A DNA stretch of 64,000 nt from Parvibaculum sp. (GTDB lineage: Bacteria > Pseudomonadota > Alphaproteobacteria > Parvibaculales > Parvibaculaceae): assembly GCF_030694575.1 (NCBI RefSeq), contig NZ_JAUYUS010000064.1, positions 1 through 64,000 of the forward strand, in the 5' to 3' direction. Made by a program: the position numbers and the translations under genes. Below, piece after piece: positions 45,324-54,686 of the stretch (its first letter is position 1; each line of letters opens with the position of its first letter). Below the pieces are notes generated by a model. It had not been told where the DNA came from and made no database searches. It was given only the letters and a program-made list of their open reading frames with translations.

Positions 45324-45464
45324 ACGTCTCCCTTTCCCAAACCGTCTGGTTATTGTTGGAGGGGAGTTTATCGAGGAATGCCGGTTCGCTACAACCGCCA
45401 GGAGGAACTGCCGACATCACCCGCGCTGCCGCTACGTCATGCACCGAATGAAGCGACCGGCGCG

Positions 45465-46724
45465 CTATCCGTCGACGACGATGCACTCGATCTTGCGCGC
45501 TTCGAGAGATTTGCAGGTGGCTCTCGCCTCGCTGACCCCTTCGAAAGCACCGGTTCTCAGCCGATAAAAAATGCCGCGCTCGCCAAGGTCCGCCTTCTGG
45601 ATCGCATAGTCGAAACGACCGAGGATAACAGAAGCCTGGCGGGAGATTTCCTCCCAGGCCTGCGCGGCAAGATCGGGCTCCCGGAAAGCGCCGAGCTGCA
45701 GACGGTAGCGCGCATGCCCGGCCGATGACGGGTCTTTCGAAGCCGCAGCCTGCTTCTTGGTCGCCGGAGCTTGCCGCGCTTCGGGAAGCGCCTCCGCCGG
45801 CCTGAGCGATCCGGTTATGAGGGTGTCATTGTCATCGGCCGCCGCCATGGCCTTCGCGCCGGGCTCCGGCGGCGGAAAACGGGTCGCCGTCGTCCGCCAG
45901 CCGCCAACGCTGGCAATGCGGATAACCTTCCCGCCTTCATGGCCGGAAGACGCGGCCTGGAATGGCGCAACGGTGGATGGCAGAACTTCCGGCACGGGCT
46001 TGGCGGACGGCGGCTCATTGTTTTCCGCCGCGGACGCAAGCTGAGGAGAGAGCGCCGTCAGCTTCGTGTTCGCCAATTCGAATTCCGGGTCCAGGGCAAG
46101 GGCTTGCCGGAGATCGGCGGCGGCACGCTCAAGATCGCCCGTCTGTTCGAGCGCCAGCGCGCGGCCGAATAATGGCAGCTTGCGCTCCCTGCCCTGCATG
46201 TTGTCGATGGCGGCCGAATAATGCTCGATGGCCTCCGCATAGGCCTGCCGGCGCCGTTCCAGATTGGCGAGATTGTGGTAGGCGGCCGCATAGTTGGGTG
46301 TCAGTTCGACCGTCTTCAGATAGTCCTTCTCCGCCTCGTCTCCCTTGCCGGCATTGCCGTAGGCGATGCCGCGGTTGTAATAGGCCCGCGACAGCACCGA
46401 GGGCGGCAAGGCGTTTGTTTCGATCGCCCTTGTATAGTCGGCAATGGCGGCGTCCTGCTGGCCGATCTTCTGGAAGGCGACGCCCCGGTGATGATAGGCG
46501 ACCGCGCGCCCCTCGGGCGTCAGGCCGCCACTGTCGAGCGCGTTGGAAAAGTCGACTGCTGCCCTGTCGTACTGGCCGAGTTCAATGGCGTCGGCTCCGG
46601 CTTTCATCAGCGCAGCCGCTTCCTCGGCCGCGGTACCCGCCTGCGCCGGGCGCGAGGTGGTTGGAGAAAGGGCGAAAAACGCCACGAGAAGGGAAACGGC
46701 AAAGACGTGCCCTTTTCCGCTCAT
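45465..46724 (-). CDS. TPR-repeat protein with C-terminal SPOR domain
   Basis: A 419-aa exported protein. A signal peptide ends near RPAQAG (about 29). Four to five TPR units follow (about 35-215, such as AVAYHHRGVAFQKIGQQDAAIADYTRAI and SRAYYNRGIAYGNAGKGDEAEKDY). A Pro/Ala-rich linker leads to SPOR (about 335-419, YRLQLGAFREPDLAAQAWEEI). It probably binds septal peptidoglycan and scaffolds partners. The start at 46724 was preferred; 46736 adds four residues. It is downstream of neither glmS nor the thiolase pair in any clear operon. Confidence 0.8.
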   Translation of the reverse strand: MSGKGHVFAVSLLVAFFALSPTTSRPAQAGTAAEEAAALMKAGADAIELGQYDRAAVDFSNALDSGGLTPEGRAVAYHHRGVAFQKIGQQDAAIADYTRAIETNALPPSVLSRAYYNRGIAYGNAGKGDEAEKDYLKTVELTPNYAAAYHNLANLERRRQAYAEAIEHYSAAIDNMQGRERKLPLFGRALALEQTGDLERAAADLRQALALDPEFELANTKLTALSPQLASAAENNEPPSAKPVPEVLPSTVAPFQAASSGHEGGKVIRIASVGGWRTTATRFPPPEPGAKAMAAADDNDTLITGSLRPAEALPEARQAPATKKQAAASKDPSSAGHARYRLQLGAFREPDLAAQAWEEISRQASVILGRFDYAIQKADLGERGIFYRLRTGAFEGVSEARATCKSLEARKIECIVVDG

Positions 46725-46904
46725 CTTGCCTCGCATTCTGGACGCCGCATCAACCGGCCCTCCCCGACACGCGATAAGCTGGTGACCTGCGGAAAATCTA
46801 TCACGCCGCTCCAGAGCGCGGAGCAGGAGATGGATTTGTTATAAATAACAGCTAGTTAGAAGAGAGGGTGGAGTACGGGCTTCGCAAAAAGGACCGAATC
46901 GCGA

Positions 46905-48728
46905 CTATTCCACCGTCACCGACTTCGCAAGGTTGCGCGGCTGGTCGACGTCGGTCCCCTTGGAAACCGCCGTGTGATAGGCGAGCAACTGCACCGGAAT
47001 CGCGTTCACGATCGGCGCTATGAGCGGATCGACCGGGGGCACTTCGATGGTTGCCCAGAGACCTTCGCCCGCGCGAGTGATGCCCGCCTTGTCGGCAATC
47101 AGAACAACCCGCCCGCCCCGCGCGATCACTTCCTGCATGTTCGAGATCGTCTTGTCGAAAAGGGCATCGACCGGCGAGATGACGACGACCGGCACTTCTT
47201 CGTCGATCAGCGCGATGGGACCGTGCTTGAGTTCACCGGCAGCGTACCCTTCGGCGTGGATATAGGAAATTTCCTTGAGCTTCAGCGCTCCTTCGAGCGC
47301 GATCGGGTAATTGTGTCCGCGCCCCAGATAAAGCACATCCCTCGCTTTGGCGAGATCGGCGCTCAATGCCTGAATCTGTTCGTCGCTCGCCAGCGCCTCC
47401 GCCACATGGCGCGGCACCTCCATCAGCGTGCGGACAAGACGCGCCTCGTCCGCTTTCGCGATTGTACCCCGCGCAAGACCGGTGCGGATGGCAAGCACGG
47501 CAAGCGTCGTGAGCTGGCAGGTGAACGCCTTGGTCGACGCGACGCCAATCTCGGGCCCTGCAAAAGTCGGCAGGATCGCATCGGAGGCTCGCGCGATGGA
47601 AGACTCCGTCACGTTCACGACAGACAGGATTTTCTGGCCATGCGCACGGCAGTAGTGGAGCGCGGCCAGGGTGTCCGCCGTCTCGCCCGATTGCGAGATG
47701 AAGATGGCGAGCCCGCCTTCCGTCAGCGCCGCATCGCGATATCGGAACTCCGAGGCAATATCCACCTCGACGGCAACCCGGGCATATCTTTCGAACCAGT
47801 ACTTGGCGACCAGACCGGCGTAATAGGCGGTCCCGCAGGCGACGATGGTAATGCGCGGAACGGTAGCAAGATCGACCGGCAATGCCTGGCTTCGCAGAGC
47901 GTCGTTAAGCGGGTCGAGATACTCCGACAGCGTGTGACCTATCACCTCTGGCTGCTCGAAAATCTCTTTCGCCATGAAGTGACGATGATTGCCCTTGTCG
48001 ACCAGGGCGGCGGAAACATCCGTAATCTTGATCGGCCGCTTCGCAACCTGTCCCTGAACATCGTAGATGATGGCGGAGGTGCGGGTAATTTCCACACGGT
48101 CGCCTTCCTCGAGGAAGGTAACGCGATTGGTCATCGGTGCGAGCGCGAAAGCATCGGAGCCGAGATACATCGCCGTGTCGCCATAGCCGACTGCCAGAGG
48201 ACTACCGCGCCGCGCTCCGACCATCAGGTCTTCCTCGCCGCGAAAGATTATGCCGAGCGCGAAGGCGCCTTCCAGCTCCTTGAGCGTGGCGGCCGCAGCG
48301 TCGCGGGGAGAATATCCCCGGTCGAGATAATGCGTCACGAGATGCGCGATGACTTCGCTGTCCGTCTCCGTCGCAAAGACAGCGCCTTCGGCCGTCAGCT
48401 TCTCGCGGAGCTCCCGGAAATTTTCGATGATGCCGTTATGCACGATGGCGACGCGGTCTGTCGCATGAGGATGGGCGTTGCGCTCCGTCGGCGCGCCATG
48501 CGTCGCCCAGCGCGTATGGCCGATGCCGATGGTGCCGTCGAGAGGGTTATCCCCGAGCAGCCGTTCGAGGTTGGCGAGCTTGCCTTCGGCGCGGCGGCGG
48601 GAGATTTCCCCACCCGAAAGCGTCGCGATGCCCGCGCTGTCGTAGCCCCGGTATTCGAGGCGCTTGAGCGCTTCCAGAATGGTGGGCGCGACGGGTTCCG
48701 TTCCGATGATACCGACAATGCCGCACAT
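46905..48728 (-). CDS. glmS: Glutamine--fructose-6-phosphate aminotransferase
   Basis: A 607-aa enzyme making glucosamine-6-phosphate for peptidoglycan and LPS. The glutaminase domain starts MCGIVGIIG with the N-terminal Cys nucleophile, and has GHTRWATHG and the GDSEVIAHL-type block. Two SIS domains follow (ISQSGETADTLAAL, ISPVDALFDK), and the end DQPRNLAKSVTVE is the signature C-terminus. The ATG is two bases from the glmU stop, so glmU-glmS form one transcript. Confidence 0.97.
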   Translation of the reverse strand: MCGIVGIIGTEPVAPTILEALKRLEYRGYDSAGIATLSGGEISRRRAEGKLANLERLLGDNPLDGTIGIGHTRWATHGAPTERNAHPHATDRVAIVHNGIIENFRELREKLTAEGAVFATETDSEVIAHLVTHYLDRGYSPRDAAAATLKELEGAFALGIIFRGEEDLMVGARRGSPLAVGYGDTAMYLGSDAFALAPMTNRVTFLEEGDRVEITRTSAIIYDVQGQVAKRPIKITDVSAALVDKGNHRHFMAKEIFEQPEVIGHTLSEYLDPLNDALRSQALPVDLATVPRITIVACGTAYYAGLVAKYWFERYARVAVEVDIASEFRYRDAALTEGGLAIFISQSGETADTLAALHYCRAHGQKILSVVNVTESSIARASDAILPTFAGPEIGVASTKAFTCQLTTLAVLAIRTGLARGTIAKADEARLVRTLMEVPRHVAEALASDEQIQALSADLAKARDVLYLGRGHNYPIALEGALKLKEISYIHAEGYAAGELKHGPIALIDEEVPVVVISPVDALFDKTISNMQEVIARGGRVVLIADKAGITRAGEGLWATIEVPPVDPLIAPIVNAIPVQLLAYHTAVSKGTDVDQPRNLAKSVTVE

Positions 48729-48729
48729 G

Positions 48730-50088
48730 CTATTCGCCCGACACTTTCTTCTTGTCTTTGTGTTTTGCGTGGAACGCCGCCGCCCAGCCCGGCTTTTCGA
48801 CTTGTTTCGCGCGGGCAACGGCAAGAGCATTTGCCGCGACATCCTTCGTCACGACACTGCCGGAACCCAGATAGGCGCCGTCGCCGATCCTGACAGGTGC
48901 GACGAGCGAGCTGTTCGAGCCGACGAAGGCACCGGCACCGATATCGGTGAAGAACTTGTTGTAGCCGTCGTAGTTGCAGGTGATCGTGCCTGCGCCGATA
49001 TTCGCTCCTGCGCCGACCCGCGCGTCGCCGATATAGGACAGGTGGTTCACCTTGGCCCCGTCCTCGATCTTCGCCTTCTTCGTCTCGACGAAATTGCCGA
49101 TACGCGCCTTGCGCCCGATCTCCGAGCCGGGCCGGATGCGGGCAAAGGGACCGATTTCGGCCCCCTCGTCGATCCGCGCGCCTTCAAGATGCGAGAAGGC
49201 CTTGATGGTGACGCCGTCCGCAATGCTGCAGCCGGGGCCGAAAACGACATTCTGGCCGACCGTCACGTCCTGGCCGAACATGGTGTCGAAGCTCAGATAG
49301 GTCGTTGCCGGGTCGAGCAGCGTAACGCCACCCGCCATTGCCGCCGCACGCAGCCGTTGCTGCATGGAGGCTTCCGCCGCCGCAAGATCGGCACGGCTGT
49401 TGACGCCCTGAATATCCGCCTCCGGACAGAAAACAGCACCGCAGGCAAGACCGGCGGCGCGGCCATGCGCGACCATATCGGTCATGTAGAACTCGCCCTG
49501 CGCGTTGTCATTCGTGAGCATGGCGAGAAGGCCCGGAAGGTGAGCCGTCCGAACGGCCATCGGCCCGCCGAAACAAAGCCTGTTCTTCCTTTCCTCGTCC
49601 GTCGCATCCTTGTGCTCGACGATGCGTACGACTTCATTGCCGTCCAGCACGAGCCGCCCATAACCCGTCGGATCCGCCGCTTCGAAACCGAGGACGACGA
49701 TGTCGCTGCCTTCCTCGCAACGGCGCGCCATATCGGCAAGTGTTTCCCGCCGCACGAGAGGCGTATCGCCGAATACGAGCAGAACCACATCCTGCTTTTC
49801 ACCGATATGCGGCGCGGCGGCACGGACTGCATCGCCTGTGCCCAGTTGCTTTTCCTGCACGGCGATAGTGAGGCCGGGCACGAGCCCCCGGGCATAACCC
49901 GAAACGTCGTCCATACCCGGACCGACAACAAGCACCGGACGGGCGCCGCCCAGCGCCTCCACGGTGGACAGGACGTGTCCGAGCATCGGCCTTCCGGCGA
50001 TGGGGTGCAGGGCCTTCGGCAAACGCGATTTCATGCGCGTGCTTTTGCCCGCAGCAAGAATGACGGCGCATGGAGCGTTCGTCGTCAT
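48730..50088 (-). CDS. glmU: Bifunctional GlcNAc-1-P uridyltransferase / GlcN-1-P acetyltransferase
   Basis: A 452-aa enzyme making UDP-GlcNAc. The uridyltransferase domain opens with VILAAGKSTRMKSRLPKALHPIAG, then QLGTGDAV and VFGDTPLV. The left-handed beta-helix acetyltransferase domain carries hexapeptide repeats (IGPFARIRPGSEIG, VETKKAKIEDGAKVNHLSYIGDA, GTITCNYDGYNK, IGAGAFVGSNSSLVAPV). The ATG at 50088 is the family start. It is cotranscribed with glmS. Confidence 0.97.
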   Translation of the reverse strand: MTTNAPCAVILAAGKSTRMKSRLPKALHPIAGRPMLGHVLSTVEALGGARPVLVVGPGMDDVSGYARGLVPGLTIAVQEKQLGTGDAVRAAAPHIGEKQDVVLLVFGDTPLVRRETLADMARRCEEGSDIVVLGFEAADPTGYGRLVLDGNEVVRIVEHKDATDEERKNRLCFGGPMAVRTAHLPGLLAMLTNDNAQGEFYMTDMVAHGRAAGLACGAVFCPEADIQGVNSRADLAAAEASMQQRLRAAAMAGGVTLLDPATTYLSFDTMFGQDVTVGQNVVFGPGCSIADGVTIKAFSHLEGARIDEGAEIGPFARIRPGSEIGRKARIGNFVETKKAKIEDGAKVNHLSYIGDARVGAGANIGAGTITCNYDGYNKFFTDIGAGAFVGSNSSLVAPVRIGDGAYLGSGSVVTKDVAANALAVARAKQVEKPGWAAAFHAKHKDKKKVSGE

Positions 50089-50220
50089 GACCTCAATGTG
50101 TCTCCAGTTGGTGCAGGACCGGCTGCGCGAAAATTGCACAACCTCCAGTAAACACGGAAATAAATTTATATTTCGCTATGTTGCCCCGATTCCCTGAGGG
50201 ACCGGTAGAGGGCATGCGGC

Positions 50221-51207
50221 TCAGCGATTGCGCTCGGCGAGGCGTTTTTCCCAAGCGAGCGCATGGGCGACGATCGTGTCGAGGTCGTCGAAGGCCGGGG
50301 TCCAGTCGAGGGTGCTTTTGATCCGGGCAGGATTGGAAACGACGGAAGCAGGATCTCCGGGCCGGCGCGGCGCTTGACGTATCTCGAAGCCGTGCCCCGC
50401 CACCCGCTCGACCGCGCCCAGAACCTCACGCACGGAGAAGCCGTGGCCGTAGCCGCAATTGGCGACGATGCTGTCGCCACCCTTGCGCAAATAGCCGAGC
50501 GCGGCGGTATGCGCCGCCGCGAGATCGCTCACATGGATATAGTCGCGAATGCAGGTGCCATCGTTCGTCGGATAATCGTCGCCGAAGACTTCGATATAGG
50601 GCCGTTGTCCGAGTGCGGTCTGGCACGCGACCTTGATGAGATGGGTTGCGTTGGCTGTCGACTGCCCCACCCGGCCTTTCGGATCGGCGCCCGCGACATT
50701 GAAATAGCGCAGCGCTGCGTAGGTCATGTCATGAACGGCGGCCACATCGCGCAGCATCCATTCAGTCATCAGCTTCGAACGGCCGTAAGGCGACATGGGC
50801 TGCAGTATGGCCGCTTCGTCCACCGGCGACTGTTCCGGCATGCCATAGACGGCGGCGGTGGACGAAAAGATGAAATGCTTCACGCCGCCCGCCACGCAGC
50901 GTTCGATCAGCGAGCGCGATTTGGCTGTGTTGTTGAGATAGTACTTGAGGGGGTCCGCGACCGATTCAGGAACGATGATCGAGCCCGCGAAATGAATGAC
51001 GGCTTCGACGGCATGCTCGCGGATGATCCTGTCGACAAGCGGCGCGTCCGCGATGTCGCCGACATAGAGCCCCTCCGGCTCCTGAACCGCCCAGTCGAAC
51101 CCCGTGGAAAGATCGTCGATCACGACGACCTTTTCCCCGGCGTTCATCAAGTCGATAGCAGCGTGGCTGCCGATATAGCCCGCGCCGCCGGTGACGAGAA
51201 TGCTCAT
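50221..51207 (-). CDS. galE: UDP-glucose 4-epimerase
   Basis: A 328-aa extended SDR. The N-terminal VTGGAGYIGSHAAIDLMNAGEKVVVIDDLSTG is the GalE Rossmann start, STAAVYG and YGRSKLMTEW give the catalytic Ser and YxxxK, and YFNVAGADPKGRVGQ and HVSDLAAAHTAALGYL are typical of the family. It interconverts UDP-glucose/galactose (or the GlcNAc forms) for surface glycans. It follows cysNC with only 34 bp between them; those bases form a hairpin containing its ribosome site. Confidence 0.92.
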   Translation of the reverse strand: MSILVTGGAGYIGSHAAIDLMNAGEKVVVIDDLSTGFDWAVQEPEGLYVGDIADAPLVDRIIREHAVEAVIHFAGSIIVPESVADPLKYYLNNTAKSRSLIERCVAGGVKHFIFSSTAAVYGMPEQSPVDEAAILQPMSPYGRSKLMTEWMLRDVAAVHDMTYAALRYFNVAGADPKGRVGQSTANATHLIKVACQTALGQRPYIEVFGDDYPTNDGTCIRDYIHVSDLAAAHTAALGYLRKGGDSIVANCGYGHGFSVREVLGAVERVAGHGFEIRQAPRRPGDPASVVSNPARIKSTLDWTPAFDDLDTIVAHALAWEKRLAERNR

Positions 51208-51211
51208 GGAA

Positions 51212-51243
51212 AACCCTGCCTGAACCTGCTTCGAGGCAGGGTT
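51212..51243 (-). terminator. Hairpin spanning the cysNC stop and galE ribosome site
   Basis: AACCCTGCCT and AGGCAGGGTT form a perfect 10-bp stem with a 12-nt loop. On the minus strand the 5' arm includes the cysNC stop and the 3' arm is followed by TT, leaving GGGTTTTCC just before the galE ATG. A shorter alternative stem (CCTGC/GCAGG) overlaps it. It may end cysDNC transcripts or limit galE translation, since GGCAGGG lies in the 3' arm. Confidence 0.6.
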
Positions 51244-53161
51244 ATACCTTGAACTTCATCTCCACATAGTTGACGAGTTTCTCGACCGCTTCCTCGATGG
51301 GGGTGGAGGCGGTGTCGACCGTCAACTCCGCATTTTCCGGCTCTTCGTAAGGCGCTGAAATGCCAGTGAAATCCTTGATTTCGCCAGCGCGGGCCTTCTT
51401 GTAGAGCCCCTTCGGGTCGCGCGCCTCGCAGGTGGCGACATCGGCCTTGACGTAGATTTCATGGAAATCCGCCTCGGCCGCGGCCCGTGCACGGTCGCGG
51501 TCCGACCGGTACGGCGAGATGAAAGAGGTGATGGCGATCATGCCCGCACGCGCGAACAGCGCCGACACCTCACCGACACGGCGGATGTTTTCCGCGCGGT
51601 CTTCCGGCGAAAAACTCAGATTGGCATTGAGGCCGTGGCGGACGTTATCCCCGTCCAGAACGAAGACGTTATAACCCTTCTCGAAGAGCTTCTTCTCGAG
51701 CGCGACGGCCAGCGTCGACTTGCCCGCGCCGGACAGGCCAGTGAACCAGAGCACGCCGCCCTTGTGACCGTTGCGGAAGGCCCGCGCTTCGTTGGTGATG
51801 CCATGTTCGACGCGGGTGATGTTGGTCGAACGCGACGTGATGAGGTCGCGCTGGTCGGCATAGCCTTCCATCGAGATGATGCCGCCGCCGGCGATGTCGT
51901 ATTTGTCGATGAGTACGAAACGCCCGCTCTTCGGCGCCTTGGTGAACTCGTCGAGTGCAAGCATGCGGCGCGCGCGGATGACGATTTCGGCAACCTGGTT
52001 GCGTTCGACCTGATGGGACGAGGAGTTGGAAAGATCGCTGGTGTCCACAATGCTTTCGATAGACTGGACGGTGACTGGCGCTTCGAGCGTGCCGAGCTTG
52101 ATGCGGTAGCTCTTGCCTTTCACCAGCGGCTCATGGCCGAGCCAGAAAATCCGGGCACGGAACACGTCCGTCTCGATGGGAGGATGATCGACATGGCTTA
52201 TAAGTTCGCCGCGTTCCACGAAAATCTGCTCGTCGAGCGTGATGCCGACGGACTCGCCGGCGACGGCTTCCGTCGGCGCTTTCTTGCCCGGAACCGTCGA
52301 CCAGTATTCGATCGACTTCACACGAGCGGTTTTGTTCGAGGGCGAGAAGACGAGTTCGTCGCCGATGGAGAAACGGCCTTCCTCGACGCGGCCCGCGATG
52401 ATGCGGCGGTGATCGAACTTGTAGACGTCCTGCACCGGAAAGCGCAGCGGCCGGTCGACCGGCGACGCGGACGGCATGAAGCTGTCGAGTGCCTTCACGA
52501 CCGTCGGGCCCTTGTACCAGGGCATCGCGCCCGTCTGGTTGACGATGTTGTCGCCCTGACGCGCGGAGACGGGAATGACGAAGGTCGGCGTCACGCCGAT
52601 GGAGGTGAGATAATCGCGGTATTCCTGCTCGATCAGATCGAACTGGTCCTTCTCGTAATTGATCAGGTCCATCTTGTTGACGGCAACGGCGACCTGACGG
52701 ATGCCGAGAAGATGCAGCAGGTAACCGTGGCGGCGGGATTGTTCGCGCACGCCTTCGGCGGCATCGATGATGAGCAGCGCTGCGTCCGACTGGGCGGCGC
52801 CGGTGATCATGTTCTTCAGGAATTCCTTGTGGCCGGGCGCGTCGATGATGGTGTAGTCGCGCGCATCGGTCTTGAACCAGATCTGGCTGGTGTCGATGGT
52901 GATGCCCTGGTCGCGCTCCGCCTGAAGCGCATCCATGAGGAACGCCCATTCGAACGGCACGCCGCGCCGCTCGCACATGGCCTTGATGGACTCGTACTTG
53001 CCGTCGGGGAGCGAGCCGGTGTCGTGGAACATGCGGCCGACAAGCGTGGACTTGCCGTGATCGACATGGCCGACGATGACGATGCGCAGGAGATCGCGAT
53101 AGGAGGCGGGGTTCGTATTCACGGCAGCGAGCCTGACTTTCGCTTCGGATGCTTCGGACAT
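51242..53161 (-). CDS. cysNC: Bifunctional sulfate adenylyltransferase large subunit / APS kinase
   Basis: A 639-aa fusion of CysN and CysC. The EF-Tu-like GTPase part has GHVDHGKST (G1), DAPGHKEF (G3) and NKMDL (G4), then beta-barrel domains. The C-terminal APS kinase starts near residue 455 with [13 protein letters not shown], and [26 protein letters not shown] is its substrate loop. Together with CysD it forms APS from sulfate with GTP hydrolysis, then PAPS. cysD lies 12 bp upstream. No cysH or reductase is in the window. Confidence 0.95.
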   Translation of the reverse strand: MSEASEAKVRLAAVNTNPASYRDLLRIVIVGHVDHGKSTLVGRMFHDTGSLPDGKYESIKAMCERRGVPFEWAFLMDALQAERDQGITIDTSQIWFKTDARDYTIIDAPGHKEFLKNMITGAAQSDAALLIIDAAEGVREQSRRHGYLLHLLGIRQVAVAVNKMDLINYEKDQFDLIEQEYRDYLTSIGVTPTFVIPVSARQGDNIVNQTGAMPWYKGPTVVKALDSFMPSASPVDRPLRFPVQDVYKFDHRRIIAGRVEEGRFSIGDELVFSPSNKTARVKSIEYWSTVPGKKAPTEAVAGESVGITLDEQIFVERGELISHVDHPPIETDVFRARIFWLGHEPLVKGKSYRIKLGTLEAPVTVQSIESIVDTSDLSNSSSHQVERNQVAEIVIRARRMLALDEFTKAPKSGRFVLIDKYDIAGGGIISMEGYADQRDLITSRSTNITRVEHGITNEARAFRNGHKGGVLWFTGLSGAGKSTLAVALEKKLFEKGYNVFVLDGDNVRHGLNANLSFSPEDRAENIRRVGEVSALFARAGMIAITSFISPYRSDRDRARAAAEADFHEIYVKADVATCEARDPKGLYKKARAGEIKDFTGISAPYEEPENAELTVDTASTPIEEAVEKLVNYVEMKFKV

Positions 53162-53173
53162 GACTGGATTCCC

Positions 53174-53968
53174 TTACAGATAGCCGTCGGCCCGAAGGCG
53201 CTCGAACGCATCTTCCGACTCATGATCCATGGCGCGGCCCGAACGTTCGGAAACGCGCGTCGTCTGCAGCTCTTCGATGATCTCTTCGATGGTCGTCGCG
53301 GTGCTCGCGACCGGAGACGTGATGTCCTTGTCGCCGAGCGAGCGATAGCGCTTGCCGTCCTTCGCGAAATAGAGCGGGATCGTCGGGATCTGCTCGCGCT
53401 GCGTGTAGAGCCAGATGTCGATTTCCGTCCAGTGCAGCAACGGATGGATGCGGATATGCGTTCCCGGCGGGAAATCGGTCTTGAACTGGTCCCAGAACTC
53501 CGGCGGCTGGTCCTTGAAGTCCCACTGGCCGGTGAGGCCGCGCGGACTGAACACGCGCTCTTTTGCACGGGTCGCTTCCTCGTCGCGGCGGATGCCGGCG
53601 AAGAGCGCATTGAAGCCGTGCTTCTTGATCGCGAGCTTCAGGCCTTCGGTCTTGCGCGCGGCGGAGCGCGCGGCGGGCGGCAGCGTGTCGTCGATCGTAT
53701 CGAGCGGCGGGCACAGCTCCCGGATGAAGTTCAAATTCCATTCGGCCGCATAACGGTCGCGGAATTCGTACATTTCCGGGAACTTCTTTTCCGTGTCGAC
53801 ATGCATGACAGGGAACGGCACGTGGCCGAAAAAGGCCTTTCGCGCCAGCCAGATCATGACGTTGGAGTCCTTGCCGAGAGACCACAGCATCGCGATGTTC
53901 TCGATGCGGTTGAAGGCCTCGCGGAAAATGAAAATGCTTTGGCTTTCGAGCTGGTCCAGACGATCCAT
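53174..53968 (-). CDS. cysD: Sulfate adenylyltransferase small subunit
   Basis: A 264-aa PP-loop ATP pyrophosphatase subunit. AMLWSLGKDSNVMIWLARKAFFG carries the PP-loop SxGKDS, and FPVMHVDTEKKFPEMYEFRD, RRDEEATRAKERVFS and HWTEIDIWLY are conserved. It forms APS with CysN. The start at 53968 is preceded by GGAAGG. Upstream frames up to 54040 would give an unlikely Cys-rich leader. A hairpin with T-run lies 54 bp ahead. Confidence 0.94.
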   Translation of the reverse strand: MDRLDQLESQSIFIFREAFNRIENIAMLWSLGKDSNVMIWLARKAFFGHVPFPVMHVDTEKKFPEMYEFRDRYAAEWNLNFIRELCPPLDTIDDTLPPAARSAARKTEGLKLAIKKHGFNALFAGIRRDEEATRAKERVFSPRGLTGQWDFKDQPPEFWDQFKTDFPPGTHIRIHPLLHWTEIDIWLYTQREQIPTIPLYFAKDGKRYRSLGDKDITSPVASTATTIEEIIEELQTTRVSERSGRAMDHESEDAFERLRADGYL

Positions 53969-54016
53969 GACTGCCTTCCTGCATGCGGCGCCGAGCGCCT
54001 GCCACACAAAACACAC

Positions 54017-54050
54017 AAAAACAAAGGGATTATTTTTCAAATCCCCTTTG
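54017..54050 (-). terminator. Stem-loop with T-run upstream of cysD (terminator or attenuator)
   Basis: On the minus strand CAAAGGGGATT (54050-54040) pairs with AATCCCTTTG (54031-54022), one bulge, 8-nt loop, followed by TTTTT (54021-54017) and further GT/T-rich sequence. It is 87 bp past the stop of the small membrane protein gene and 54 bp before the cysD start. Candidate promoter hexamers TTGCAA (54081-54086) and TAAATC (54058-54063) with 17-bp spacing lie just upstream. Confidence 0.6.
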
Positions 54051-54137
54051 CGTTTGTGATTTAGTGCGCCCGCATTTTATTTGCAAGCGCGAAATGGTCC
54101 AGGGCGACGCCGTGCCAGCGGCCAAATAGCGCGGCCT

Positions 54138-54458
54138 TCAGCGCCGCGCGAGGCCTTTGGCCGGACCGCCCGAGCGCGAGGCCGGAACGAGCTTTTCGGC
54201 GCTGCGCCGAACCGGGCGCGAACTGACGACCGCCGGATTGAGCCTGCCGCTGCGACCGAGGCTCTTACCCTCGAGTTTCCGCATGAGCGCGTCAACACGG
54301 GCCTTGAATTCACGCTCCGATCGCGCCGCTTCCTGCTTTCTCTGGGCGCGCAGACTGCTCACATGCAGCACCGTCAGAATTAGAAACAGAAGCACCAGTC
54401 CGCCTACGGAAACCTGGGTCTCCAGGGACATGTTCCCGAGGAGTTCAGCAACCGACAT
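54138..54458 (-). CDS. Small one-pass membrane protein of unknown function
   Basis: A 106-aa protein with one hydrophobic helix near the N-terminus (VGGLVLLFLILTVLHV) and a strongly basic tail rich in Arg, Lys, Ser and Gly (SLRAQRKQEAARSEREFKARVDALMRKLEG may be a short coiled coil). GGGGA lies ahead of the ATG at 54458; a start at 54470 adds four residues. I do not recognise a family. It lies upstream of cysD, separated by a stem-loop. Confidence 0.55.
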   Translation of the reverse strand: MSVAELLGNMSLETQVSVGGLVLLFLILTVLHVSSLRAQRKQEAARSEREFKARVDALMRKLEGKSLGRSGRLNPAVVSSRPVRRSAEKLVPASRSGGPAKGLARR

Positions 54459-54686
54459 ATCTTTCCCCATCGCATCAGCGCGGCCCTCGCGCTCTTGAGC
54501 CAGACTCTATGCAGATTTCGGGCCTTTTCCAGTGCATCGGCGCATCAACATCTTCGGAAAAGACGCGGCCTGCCGCAGCGGTTATTTCGCAGGCAACTGC
54601 CCCGGATTTAGGCAGGAATGTGCGACTTTCCCATGACGGGGGGCTCGTGTATGTAGGCCTGACTCAAACTGTGAAGGCAGAAAATC

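Noticed and set aside
46974..48893. 639-codon plus-strand frame
   Set aside because: Antisense of glmS; no motif or signal.
51461..54064. 867-codon plus-strand frame
   Set aside because: It is antisense to cysNC and cysD, which have complete, recognisable domains.
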